Positions 1-8,004 of a stretch of DNA of 64,000 nt are shown in pieces; within the stretch, counting starts at the first letter, position 1; each line of letters starts with the position of its first letter. The notes beneath the pieces were generated by a model. That model was given only the letters and a program-made list of their open reading frames with translations. It made no database searches and was not told the origin of the DNA. A program made the position numbers and the translations under genes. Origin of the DNA: Planctomycetota bacterium (GTDB lineage Bacteria > Planctomycetota > Phycisphaerae > Phycisphaerales > Zrk34); assembly GCA_016125255.1 (NCBI GenBank), contig WGMD01000026.1, forward strand, positions 1 to 64,000, given 5' to 3'.

Positions 1-456
1 GCGATCCCCGGCCCGAGGGCGGGCCGGCTCTGATAAGACAAAAACAGAATCCGCCCCGCGTCCCGCCCGCTCCGAGCCGCCTTCGCCTTCTCCGAGCCCT
101 GCCTTCTCCGAGCCGGCCCGCCCCCGGGCCGGTCTTCCTCCTGCCCGCTCCTCCCCCGCATCAAGCACGGCTTTTTCGTAGGGTGGGTCAAGCGCAGCGG
201 ACCCACCACGCCAGCCGATCCATCACCCGATAAAGAACGGAAGCAGATTCCAAACACATCACCGCCGCGATGAACGATTCATTGAAGATCGAACACAAAT
301 TCGCAAATTGTGGTGGGTCCGCTTCGCTCGACCCGGCCTGCCTTGCTGCTCCCCGGGCACGGGTCCGCGTAACGATCGGGGGCAATTGTCCTAATGTCCA
401 CCTTGTGCTACTTCTAGTCTGTCGATGTTTAGGCATCATCTGCTTAGCCTTTTGGG
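1..456. other. Gene-free stretch upstream of the restriction-modification-like island
   Basis: No convincing gene is seen. The first 150 bases are very GC-rich and include two copies of GCCTTCTCCGAGCC (85-98 and 101-114). Positions 181-338 hold a long imperfect inverted repeat, listed separately. The last 100 bases are richer in A+T and run into the XRE gene. Short open frames here have no codon bias or domain signal. Confidence 0.6.
181..338. repeat. Imperfect inverted repeat (29-nt arms)
   Basis: The arms are 181-209 and 310-338; one is the reverse complement of the other at 25 of 29 positions. The shared core is GGTGGGTCCGCT on one strand. The arms are about 100 bases apart, too far for a simple terminator. 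The element resembles the dispersed palindromic repeats found between genes in many GC-rich genomes. Whether it recurs elsewhere in this genome cannot be seen here. Confidence 0.6.
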
Positions 457-690
457 ATGCCTTCCAAACAGGTCATTCTACAGAAGTTCGGTTCGGTCGT
501 TCGACACCAGCGTGAACTGCGCGGATGGTCACAAGAGCGGCTTGCGGCCGAATGTAAACTTCAACGCACATACATAGGTAGTGTCGAGCGTGGCGAACGG
601 AATATCACGCTTGCCAATATATTGCGCATCGCTCAATCGCTTGAGATTCGAGCCTCAGAGTTGTTGGAGCTTGTGGAGGCGAAGCTATGA
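457..690 (+). CDS. XRE-family helix-turn-helix regulator, controller-protein-like
   Basis: A 77-residue protein that is nearly all one HTH_3/XRE domain: the recognition region runs from QERLAAECKL through YIGSVERGERN (about residues 27-50). Size and sequence suit the controller (C) proteins of type II restriction-modification systems, which bind operators upstream of their own gene. The stop overlaps the start of the nuclease gene (ATGA at 687-690), so the two are translationally coupled. No clear ribosome site precedes the ATG at 457, and leaderless C genes are known. The role as R-M controller is inferred from context; the HTH call itself is firm. Confidence 0.8.
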   Translation: MPSKQVILQKFGSVVRHQRELRGWSQERLAAECKLQRTYIGSVERGERNITLANILRIAQSLEIRASELLELVEAKL

Positions 691-1901
691 CGTTGAAGTA
701 CTTCGACAGCGGCAGCGGTGGACCAGATGATTGCTTGGGGCGCTGGCTCGATGATGAATTATTAGAGGGCATACGAGCTTTCCGCGGACAGTTCGGTTTC
801 TTCGACATTTCAGCGCTCCGAAAGTATCTGCCGATGCTGCAAGGCATGGTCGACGACGGAGGCACGTTTCGCTTGGTTATAGGCGCGAATAATGGTGACC
901 CGGCGAGCACCGCTGATGTCAATGCGCTGCTTCCCATTATTTCCGGCAACGGCGACGCTCGCCTCGCCATCGTGGGCTTTTCTAATGCACTGTTCCACCC
1001 AAAGACACTTCACATCGTCCGTGCCAATGATTCGTCGGTGGGAGTTGTTGGGTCGGCCAATATGACTGCAAAAGGGCTTGGACACAACGTGGAAGCTGGA
1101 GTCGTGATCGAGTCCAGCGACGCGAATGACGTGGCGCTACGCCACATTGCAACCGCCATCGACTACTGGTTCGAGTGCGATGAACCTGGCGTTTACGAGA
1201 TCACCGAAGAAGACGACATCGGGCGGCTAGAAACACTCGGCCTCATTGTCCCGCCATCAACACGCCGTAGACTTCGCGGGGCCAACCGTGCGCGAGGTCC
1301 GGTCAGTGGCCGTGGGCAGCGTCGAGTGGGCTGGCGTCCACCGCACGTTCCAGCGGACGAAGAACCGGCTGAGGTCGAAGGCGATGGATCCGTAGAGATT
1401 AACGGTGAGGACATGGCTTACCGACCGGCGATTGTCGCTCATTGGTGCAAGGAGTTAGCCACATCCGATGCACAACAGCCGTCTGCGAGCCATCGAACGG
1501 TTCGACGTCCCAGAAATAGACCAACCAGAGTTACAGGACAGCTTCGCCTCACTAAGTCTGTGTTCGACATCGATGCCAGTCGGTACTTCCGTGACGAATT
1601 TTTTGCAAACGAAGATTGGTCAGTAGATATTCGGGCTGGAAAAAGATGGGAGCAGGCAAATATAGTTTTCCATTTGCTGGGCTTAGAAGGATTATCAACC
1701 CCCCAAACGTTGTTAGTTGAGTATGCGTCACATCGTGCGGACCATGCCGGTGAACCTACTACTGTTCTGAAATGGGGACCAGCACTAAACCAATGGCTCC
1801 GTGATAACAATCATACCGAATACTGGATCGTGCTTGAGAAAGATATCAATGGCCGATACTGGATGTCATTTCAATCTGATAAGCCTGGTTGGGCACCGTG
1901 A
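687..1901 (+). CDS. PLD-fold nuclease, probable type II restriction endonuclease
   Basis: A 404-residue protein with one phospholipase-D-type active-site motif: H104-x-K106 followed by G122-S-x-N125 in GSANMT. BfiI and the NgoFVII family are restriction enzymes with one such motif per chain that work as dimers and carry a B3-like DNA-binding domain at the C end; length and the single motif agree. Residues 195-290 are Arg/Pro-rich and look like a linker. The last 120 residues form a separate globular domain that could be the specificity domain, but I cannot assign it by eye. It follows the XRE gene with a 4-base overlap, and its stop is one base from the convergent methyltransferase stop. Base composition is visibly less GC-rich than the flanks. 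Confidence 0.72.
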   Translation: MTLKYFDSGSGGPDDCLGRWLDDELLEGIRAFRGQFGFFDISALRKYLPMLQGMVDDGGTFRLVIGANNGDPASTADVNALLPIISGNGDARLAIVGFSNALFHPKTLHIVRANDSSVGVVGSANMTAKGLGHNVEAGVVIESSDANDVALRHIATAIDYWFECDEPGVYEITEEDDIGRLETLGLIVPPSTRRRLRGANRARGPVSGRGQRRVGWRPPHVPADEEPAEVEGDGSVEINGEDMAYRPAIVAHWCKELATSDAQQPSASHRTVRRPRNRPTRVTGQLRLTKSVFDIDASRYFRDEFFANEDWSVDIRAGKRWEQANIVFHLLGLEGLSTPQTLLVEYASHRADHAGEPTTVLKWGPALNQWLRDNNHTEYWIVLEKDINGRYWMSFQSDKPGWAP

Positions 1902-1902
1902 C

Positions 1903-3531
1903 TCAATCCGTCGCTTCCTGCCGTTTGGACTGCAAGCGTCGTCGGGCCGCATCCAGCAGCGGGAGTAGCTCGGCGTATGCGGGGTAACGATTGGACAAGA
2001 ACTCGTCCGTAGTCTGCATCACCGCGTGCGTAGGGTCGAGCTGGCCGTTGACACCTCGGCTGATAGTATCAACCTCATCTATTAGACCATTTGTTTTCAA
2101 AAGTGGCACGGTAAGCCTAGCAACCTCTGAGGGTACAAGCTCCAACACACCGCCTCCGTATGTGCGCCCCTCTATCTCCGAGGACAGAAGCGTTAGTGTG
2201 TTCTGAAAGGCGGCAGCCAAGTCATGCTCGCGACCGCGATATAGATCGCGCATTCGTCCCCGATAGATCGTGTCCGTTGTGTAAGCCTGCGCCTGATTGA
2301 GCAGTAGCCGATGGTAGTGGTGAGCCCGCTTGGTCATCATCAGATCCCCGCGCTGAATGTGAGGTACGCGGTACCAAGGCTTTCGTATACGGCACTTGTA
2401 GCGCGTCGGTAGACCTTGGGCCTCTCCAAGTGCTAGGTAATCCGAGACTCGCTGGCGACCGTTGGGTGTTGGTCGATCCTTTGAAAAGTCGAGCAGCCAT
2501 GCACGGCTACCGTGAGTGCGGGCCGCCTCATGGTCCGCGTTGGTAAATACAACACCCGGCGAGTCTGCTGTTCGCGCAAGCAGTGGGATGGTCCAGTCCC
2601 ACAGGTCGTACTCATCTGCCGTCTCGTCAGTAATTGTGAAGAAGGAATTGGCTCCAGTAACGATCGCCACTTCGATCCGAGCCAACTGCCCGAGCGCGTA
2701 GAAGCCGTCGAGCGCGCAGGCAGCGATGTACGCGTCATGCTCTCGCTCGGTCAGCATGTAACGCAGCCACGGGTCGCCGGATACCGCCACGCGATGCAGC
2801 CACCTGACTTCGATATCACGCCGATGCTCGCTAAACTGGACCGGCCTCGCCTCAGCGGGGCGCACAGCGCGCCTACCGCTCACCACTACGACGTCCTGCA
2901 AGATGTCGGGGAATGTTCCGCGGGGAAAGAGGTCGATCGACAAGTCGGTGAAACGTCTCACGAGGTACTGGCGAAACTGGCCACCGCTCGCGGTGCAAAA
3001 CAACTCGCTCGGCAGAACCAGCGAAAAGCAGCCGCCCACTCTGATCCTATTGAGCGCCACGAGTGCGAAAGGAATCCACAAGTTGGAGACACGACGCAGG
3101 GATATGCCCAGTTCCGCGACCAGCGCCTCCGCAAGCGACCTGTCCTGTTCGCTCACAAACTGATACCGCACAAAAGGCGGATTGCCGACGACAACGTCGA
3201 AATCTTCGATGCCGCTCGTGGCCCAGTCGAAGAAGCTACCGTTAATGACGCGACCGCTTATGCTGCCCTCATCGAGTGCGGCTTCACATTTGGCGGACTC
3301 CGCCGGCATCAATTCAATAGCTGTCAACTCGATCCTTTGACGCTGACGGGCAGGCACGGCCCGAACCAGCCCGCGCAGAAAGGCACCAGCCCCGGCGGAT
3401 GGTTCGAGCCACCGCCCTGACCATTCGCCTCGCATCGCTCTTATTCGAGAAAGGCAGAAGTCCACAACGTGAGGTTCTGTGTAGAATCCGCCACGGAGCT
3501 TATCAGGATGTACATGCTCTTTGAGAATCAT
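1903..3531 (-). CDS. N6-adenine DNA methyltransferase (Eco57I/TaqI-like class)
   Basis: A 542-residue class I SAM-dependent methyltransferase. Near the N end is a substrate-entry segment GGFYTEP, then motif I LEPSAGAGAF (residues 43-51) and motif IV NPPF at 117-120, the hallmark of N6-adenine methylases. The long C-terminal half has no visible catalytic motif and would be the target-recognition region. It is the probable protective partner of the PLD nuclease: the genes converge with one base between stop codons. A solo regulatory methylase or part of a phage-defence set is possible, but no other defence gene is adjacent. The start is the ATG at 3531, which places motif I at the usual distance from the N end. 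Confidence 0.82.
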   Translation of the reverse strand: MILKEHVHPDKLRGGFYTEPHVVDFCLSRIRAMRGEWSGRWLEPSAGAGAFLRGLVRAVPARQRQRIELTAIELMPAESAKCEAALDEGSISGRVINGSFFDWATSGIEDFDVVVGNPPFVRYQFVSEQDRSLAEALVAELGISLRRVSNLWIPFALVALNRIRVGGCFSLVLPSELFCTASGGQFRQYLVRRFTDLSIDLFPRGTFPDILQDVVVVSGRRAVRPAEARPVQFSEHRRDIEVRWLHRVAVSGDPWLRYMLTEREHDAYIAACALDGFYALGQLARIEVAIVTGANSFFTITDETADEYDLWDWTIPLLARTADSPGVVFTNADHEAARTHGSRAWLLDFSKDRPTPNGRQRVSDYLALGEAQGLPTRYKCRIRKPWYRVPHIQRGDLMMTKRAHHYHRLLLNQAQAYTTDTIYRGRMRDLYRGREHDLAAAFQNTLTLLSSEIEGRTYGGGVLELVPSEVARLTVPLLKTNGLIDEVDTISRGVNGQLDPTHAVMQTTDEFLSNRYPAYAELLPLLDAARRRLQSKRQEATD

Positions 3532-3728
3532 GGCCTACTCAGCCCCATCTTATCGGCGAAGAACGCCATCAGTGCGCATCCCGTTGCTCAGGATTACGTG
3601 GCAGCATAACCGCCGGTCCGTCGGGCGTACAGTTGGGCGGGAGTATGAAAAAAACCGCGGCGTGACGCTGTGGGCTTCTGGGGGCGCGATGGGGCGGGGG
3701 ATTGTTTGCGGGTGCGATCCATGCAATA

Positions 3729-3756
3729 AAAAACCTCTCGCGGGGGAGAGGTTTTT
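3729..3756 (-). terminator. Bidirectional hairpin terminator
   Basis: An 11-bp perfect stem (3729-3739 with 3746-3756) around a 6-base loop. The stem starts in A5 and ends in T5, so it can act in either direction. It lies 27 bases past the stop of the minus-strand DUF1501 gene and probably ends that operon. Confidence 0.8.
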
Positions 3757-3782
3757 GGGGGGTGAGGGGATGAGGCGTCGGC

Positions 3783-5054
3783 TCAGAGCAAACCGTCGAG
3801 GGGTTTGCCTTTGTCGGCGACGGTGAAGGGGCGGCCGGAGGGGCTTTTGACGACTTTGTCGAGGGGGAGGCCCAGGGCGGCGGCGATGGTGGCGTTGAAG
3901 TCGGGGATGCGGCATTCCTTGTCTTCGACGTCGAAGCCGTTGGAGGTGGTTTTGCCGTAGACCTGTCCGCCCTTGATGCCGCCGCCGGCGAGGAGGCCGG
4001 AGAAGGCCTTGGGGTGGTGGTCGCGGCCCATGGAGCCGTTGATGTGCGGGGAGCGGCCGAACTCGGTGGCGAGGACGACGAGGGTCGAGTCGAGGAGTCC
4101 GCGGCTCTGCAGATCGGAGAGCAGGGTGGACATGGCCTGATCGAGGACGGGGACGCGGTCCTCGAGGGCGTCGAAGTTGTCGGTATGCGTGTCCCATCCG
4201 CCGAGGTTCACTTCGACGAAACGGACCTGCTGTTCGACGAGGCGGCGGGCGAGGAGGCAGCCCTGACCGAATCCGTTGTTGCCATACGCGGTGCGCATGG
4301 CTTCGGGTTCCTTCATGATGTCGAAGACTTCGGTGTCCTTGGAGTTCATGAGCTTGATCGCATCGGAGTACAGGTTCGTGTAGGCACGAATCTGCTTCTG
4401 GTCATAGTGATGACGGAAGGGCTTGTCATAGGCGTCGGCCAAGCTCAGGCGATCGTAGAAGTCTTTTTCGGAGAAGGGGACCTTGCCGTAGGGGAGTCCG
4501 TCGCGGGCGCCGCCGATGGGCAGGGGGGCGTACTTGGATTCGAGGAATCCGCTGGTGGCCTGCGAGCTGGAGCCGCCGATGATGACGTTGCCGGGGAGGA
4601 CGGGGTTGTGCCGGCCGTCGAGGGCGAGGAGCCAGGAGCCCATGCCGGGGTGGATGATGGTGCCGCGCATGGCGTAGCTGGTGTGCATCATGTACTGGCC
4701 CTGCTCGTGGGCGCCGGTGGTCGAGCGGAGGGAGTTGACCACGGCGACCTTGTCCATCTGCTTGGCCATGCCTTTGAGATGCTCACCGAGGCGGATGCCC
4801 GAGACGTTGGTGTTGATGACGCCCATCGGTCCCTGCTCGGGGGTTCCGGGCTTGGGGTCGAAGGTGTCCAGATGGCTCATGCCGCCGGACATGTAGAGGT
4901 AGATGACGTTCTTGGCTTTGCCGGTCGCAGCGGCGGCGGCGGACTTGGGCGTGAGCATGGGCCACATGCTCACCCCCAGGAACGTGTAAGCCGCACGGGC
5001 GGCGAACTGACGCCGGGACATTTCATTCATGCGATGGACGATGTCTTTGAGCAT
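3783..5054 (-). CDS. DUF1501 family secreted protein
   Basis: A 423-residue protein of the DUF1501 family, an alkaline-phosphatase-like fold common in planctomycetes. The N end SRRQFAARAAYTFLGVSM looks like a twin-arginine export signal followed by AAAA. Family-typical segments include YLYMSGGMSHLDTFDPK, the Asp/His-rich GGWDTHTDNFD and ATEFGRSPHINGSMGRDHHP, where metal ligands would lie. It sits 20 bases downstream of the DUF1549/1553 gene on the same strand, the standard pairing for this family; the biochemical role of the pair is not established. A terminator follows. Confidence 0.9.
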   Translation of the reverse strand: MLKDIVHRMNEMSRRQFAARAAYTFLGVSMWPMLTPKSAAAAATGKAKNVIYLYMSGGMSHLDTFDPKPGTPEQGPMGVINTNVSGIRLGEHLKGMAKQMDKVAVVNSLRSTTGAHEQGQYMMHTSYAMRGTIIHPGMGSWLLALDGRHNPVLPGNVIIGGSSSQATSGFLESKYAPLPIGGARDGLPYGKVPFSEKDFYDRLSLADAYDKPFRHHYDQKQIRAYTNLYSDAIKLMNSKDTEVFDIMKEPEAMRTAYGNNGFGQGCLLARRLVEQQVRFVEVNLGGWDTHTDNFDALEDRVPVLDQAMSTLLSDLQSRGLLDSTLVVLATEFGRSPHINGSMGRDHHPKAFSGLLAGGGIKGGQVYGKTTSNGFDVEDKECRIPDFNATIAAALGLPLDKVVKSPSGRPFTVADKGKPLDGLL

Positions 5055-5074
5055 GGCGGGTTCCTTATGCGGGC

Positions 5075-7090
5075 TTACTGGACGAAGGAGAATTCGCGGG
5101 TATTGAGGACGGCCCAGACGACGCGGTCCCAGTCGGGCTGCGAGCCGAGCATTTGCCCGGTGACCTGGCGTTCGTAGGGCGTGGGCGGACGGTTGAGGAG
5201 ACTCAGGAAGATGACGTTGAGTTTGTCGGCGGGGTTGTTGGCCTTGTCAAGCGTCTGGGAGAGCATCGAGTTGGGGGCCATGACCCACTTGGTGATCGGG
5301 CCGTTGAACATGGCGAGCACCTGAATGATGTTGCCTTCATAGCAGGCGTTGGACATCAGCTCGCGGTCGGCCTGTCCGAACTGGCGGAGCAGGTGGTTGT
5401 AATTTTCGGGCTGGCGCAGCTCGGAGGCGCGCTTGAACCCGTCGTTGTAATCCTTCCAGCGCGAATCGTCGACCTTGGGGCGGTCCTTGTACTTGTCCTT
5501 GTCGCTCATGCCGCTCATGGACGCCATCGGGATCATCATCGACGGCTCCTTGAGTTCCCGGCGTTCCTTCTCAAGCTGCTTGACGAGGGCGTCGTTCTTG
5601 GCGGTCTTGGCCTCGTCGATCTTCTTGGAGATCTCGCGGCGCTTCATGTCGTATTCGACGCGCGGCTTGGCGATGTCGATGAGCTGCTGCGGGGTCAGCC
5701 CGGCAAGCTGCTCGCCGCGGTCATAGCGGCCGGTCGATTCGCCGTAGCGGTGATCGGGGTCGGGGATGGCGAGGGTCATGAGCGAATCCCAGATCTGCTC
5801 GGCGCTCATGCGGTGCAGCAGCGGGCCGGGGAAGTAGTACGTCGCTTCCTCGGGCAGGTCCTCGACGGTGACCATGCGCTGATAGGTGCGCGTGTTGTAG
5901 AGCATGCGCTCAAACTGCTTGAGGTCGAAGTTGAACTCCTTCATCTTGTAGGTCAGATAGGCCAGGAGTTCGGGGTTGGACGGCTTGGTGTCGTCGGTCA
6001 TGGCGTCGATGGGGTTGGCCAGGCCGATGCCCATGACCTTCTTCCACATGCGATTGGCGATGACCATGGCGAAGCGGGGATTGTCCTTGGCGGTCATCCA
6101 TTTGGCGTAGGCCTCGCGGACATCGTCGGTCTTGGACAAGTCGGGCGAGTCGCCGAAGAGCGCGAAGGGCTTGACGACCTGATTGGGCTTGGCGTCGTCG
6201 TACTTGTAGTTGCTGGGCAGGGTGATGTTGCGGTTGGAGACGCTCACGCCGTAGCTGAGCGGGCGGACGATGTTGTCGAGGGTCTGCATCAGGGGCTCGT
6301 CGCCCTTGATCATCATCTTGGCCTGTTTGACGTTCGGGGCCTCGGTGCGGGTGTTGACGCCGTAGGTGAACGCGGCCATTTCGTAGAACTCGTACTGCGT
6401 CCACTTGTCGAAGGGATGGTCATGGCACTGAGCACAGACGAGACTGGTGCCCAGGAAGACCTGCAGGTCGTTGGCGAGGTGGTCGAGGGGCATGCCGTCG
6501 TCGCGGAGGTAGTACCCGGCGGCGCCGTCCTCCCAGGTGTAGCCCTTGGCGGTCACGAGGGAGTAGACGAACTTGTCGTAGGGCATGTTGGTGCGGATGG
6601 CGTCCTTGACGTAGTCGACGTAGGCCTGCCCGCCGCCGTACATGTCGCTCTTGATGCGGAGGACGTCGGCCCAGTAGTTAAAGTCATTGGAGACGTGACC
6701 GGCGGAGTCCAGAAGCTTGTCGATGAGCTTGGCGCGCTTGTTGATGTCGCGCGAGTTGAGGAAGTCCATGGTCTCATCGAACGAGGGAATGCGCCCGATG
6801 ATGTCCAGGTAGGCGCGGCGCATGAAGATCTGATCGTTGGCGGGGGGATTGGGCTGAACTTTGTGTTCGGTGTAGGCGGCTTCGATGAACTGATCGATGG
6901 TGCGGCTGGCTTCGATGATCTCGTCCTGCGAGGCGATCTTGTTGGCGATCGAGGGCGCGGCGGCTTGCTTGCCCAGCCGTTCGATCAGCGACGATTCACG
7001 GGACAGATCAGCGTAGGCCGTCATCACCGTGGGCACGATCACGAGGGCCGCCACCAGACCGAGAACCAGCCGGGACCGAGAGAAGATCAT
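5075..7090 (-). CDS. DUF1549/DUF1553 domain secreted protein
   Basis: A 671-residue exported protein. The start at 7090 gives a clear signal peptide (hydrophobic LVLGLVAALVIVPTVM, then AYADL) and has a GGAG site seven bases upstream; an earlier in-frame start would spoil this. The N-terminal half is DUF1549, containing the cytochrome-c-like CAQCH motif (about residues 218-222) in the usual setting before DHPFDKWTQ. The C-terminal half is DUF1553. A basic coiled stretch near residues 480-520 separates later segments. Heme binding is suggested by CxxCH, but a methionine ligand is not evident. It forms an operon with the DUF1501 gene downstream. Confidence 0.9.
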   Translation of the reverse strand: MIFSRSRLVLGLVAALVIVPTVMTAYADLSRESSLIERLGKQAAAPSIANKIASQDEIIEASRTIDQFIEAAYTEHKVQPNPPANDQIFMRRAYLDIIGRIPSFDETMDFLNSRDINKRAKLIDKLLDSAGHVSNDFNYWADVLRIKSDMYGGGQAYVDYVKDAIRTNMPYDKFVYSLVTAKGYTWEDGAAGYYLRDDGMPLDHLANDLQVFLGTSLVCAQCHDHPFDKWTQYEFYEMAAFTYGVNTRTEAPNVKQAKMMIKGDEPLMQTLDNIVRPLSYGVSVSNRNITLPSNYKYDDAKPNQVVKPFALFGDSPDLSKTDDVREAYAKWMTAKDNPRFAMVIANRMWKKVMGIGLANPIDAMTDDTKPSNPELLAYLTYKMKEFNFDLKQFERMLYNTRTYQRMVTVEDLPEEATYYFPGPLLHRMSAEQIWDSLMTLAIPDPDHRYGESTGRYDRGEQLAGLTPQQLIDIAKPRVEYDMKRREISKKIDEAKTAKNDALVKQLEKERRELKEPSMMIPMASMSGMSDKDKYKDRPKVDDSRWKDYNDGFKRASELRQPENYNHLLRQFGQADRELMSNACYEGNIIQVLAMFNGPITKWVMAPNSMLSQTLDKANNPADKLNVIFLSLLNRPPTPYERQVTGQMLGSQPDWDRVVWAVLNTREFSFVQ

Positions 7091-7440
7091 GTGCAGTCTC
7101 CGAAGTGAAAGTCGCGCGAATCGTCGGCATGCGCGGAAACCCAATCCGTGAACCGTCATCCATGAGCGGCAAGGGACTGGGCGCCTCTTCTACCTTATCG
7201 GCATGTGCATGCGCGAAAGTCTGTGCTATTCATACTATATCTTCTGGGACGCGATTCTCACAGGGAAGTTCCGAGCGTGCGTACAATTTTTTTACGAGGC
7301 GAGCGGTCATCGGATTTGGCAAAGTTTTTTTGCGAAGCGTGACAAAATCCGCCGGCTTGACGGCTTATCTTGTAGAGGCGACGAGGCCCGCCGGTGCGGC
7401 GTCGTTTCTTAAGTGCGTCAAATTCACAGGTTAGGATCAA
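7091..7440. other. Divergent intergenic region with repeated T-tract boxes
   Basis: About 350 bases without a gene, between the minus-strand DUF1549 gene and the plus-strand sigma gene. It is AT-richer than its flanks and should hold both promoters. Two similar boxes, seven T followed by (A/G)CGA(G/A)GCG, lie at 7287-7302 and 7325-7340, 38 bases apart. No confident -35/-10 pair was fixed. Confidence 0.5.
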
Positions 7441-8004
7441 TTGGATAAAGATACCCGCCAAGGTGAGCCCCGCCATGAAGACGGCCGATACGCCGCCTTC
7501 ATGCGGCTTTTTCTGGCCCATCAGCGCCGCATCTACGGGTTCATCCTCGCGATGCTGCCCAATGCGGCGGACGCGGACGATGTCTTGCAGGAAACGAACC
7601 TGGTGATGTGGGACGCCTTCGATCGCTTCGAGCCGGGGACGGACTTCGCGGCGTGGGGCATGCAGATCGCCCGCTTCCGCATCCTGCGCTACTTCGAGCA
7701 GCGCAAGCGCGAGCGGCGGACGTTTTCGCAGAAGACGATGGAGATGCTCGCCGACGAGATGGCGGGGATGGGCAACGCCCCCGATGCGATCCACGGGATC
7801 CTCGGCGAGTGCGTCGACAAACTGCCGGCCGAAGAGCGGCAGCTCATCACGATGCGTTACGAGCAGGACGCGGCGGTCAAGGATGTGGCCGATCGCATGG
7901 GCCTGAGCATCTTCACGATCTACAAGCGGCTCAACCAGACGTACCTCAAACTGCTCAACTGCATCCGCCGCACGATGAACCCCAACCGGGAGGGGGCGCT
8001 ATGA
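7441..8004 (+). CDS. ECF-type sigma factor (Rhodopirellula/Verrucomicrobium type), module 1
   Basis: A 187-residue RNA polymerase sigma factor. Region 2 is seen in FLAHQRRIYGFIL, then ADADDVLQETNLVMWD and FAAWGMQIARFRIL; region 4 in LPAEERQLITMRYEQ and VADRMGLSIFTIYKRLNQ. There is no extra domain. The start is TTG with AGGATCAA just upstream. The stop overlaps the FecR-like gene by ATGA, implying coupled synthesis of sigma factor and its membrane regulator. It heads module 1. Its likely targets are its own operon and possibly the other two modules; that is inferred from position only. Confidence 0.9.
   Translation: MDKDTRQGEPRHEDGRYAAFMRLFLAHQRRIYGFILAMLPNAADADDVLQETNLVMWDAFDRFEPGTDFAAWGMQIARFRILRYFEQRKRERRTFSQKTMEMLADEMAGMGNAPDAIHGILGECVDKLPAEERQLITMRYEQDAAVKDVADRMGLSIFTIYKRLNQTYLKLLNCIRRTMNPNREGAL

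Noticed and set aside
188-515. Short overlapping open frames on both strands in the first 500 bases
   Set aside because: They cover the inverted repeat, lack codon bias and ribosome sites, and match no recognisable motif.
5153-7108. A long Gly/Val-rich antisense frame opposite the DUF1549/1553 gene
   Set aside because: Shadow of a strongly biased coding strand; no start context or domain.
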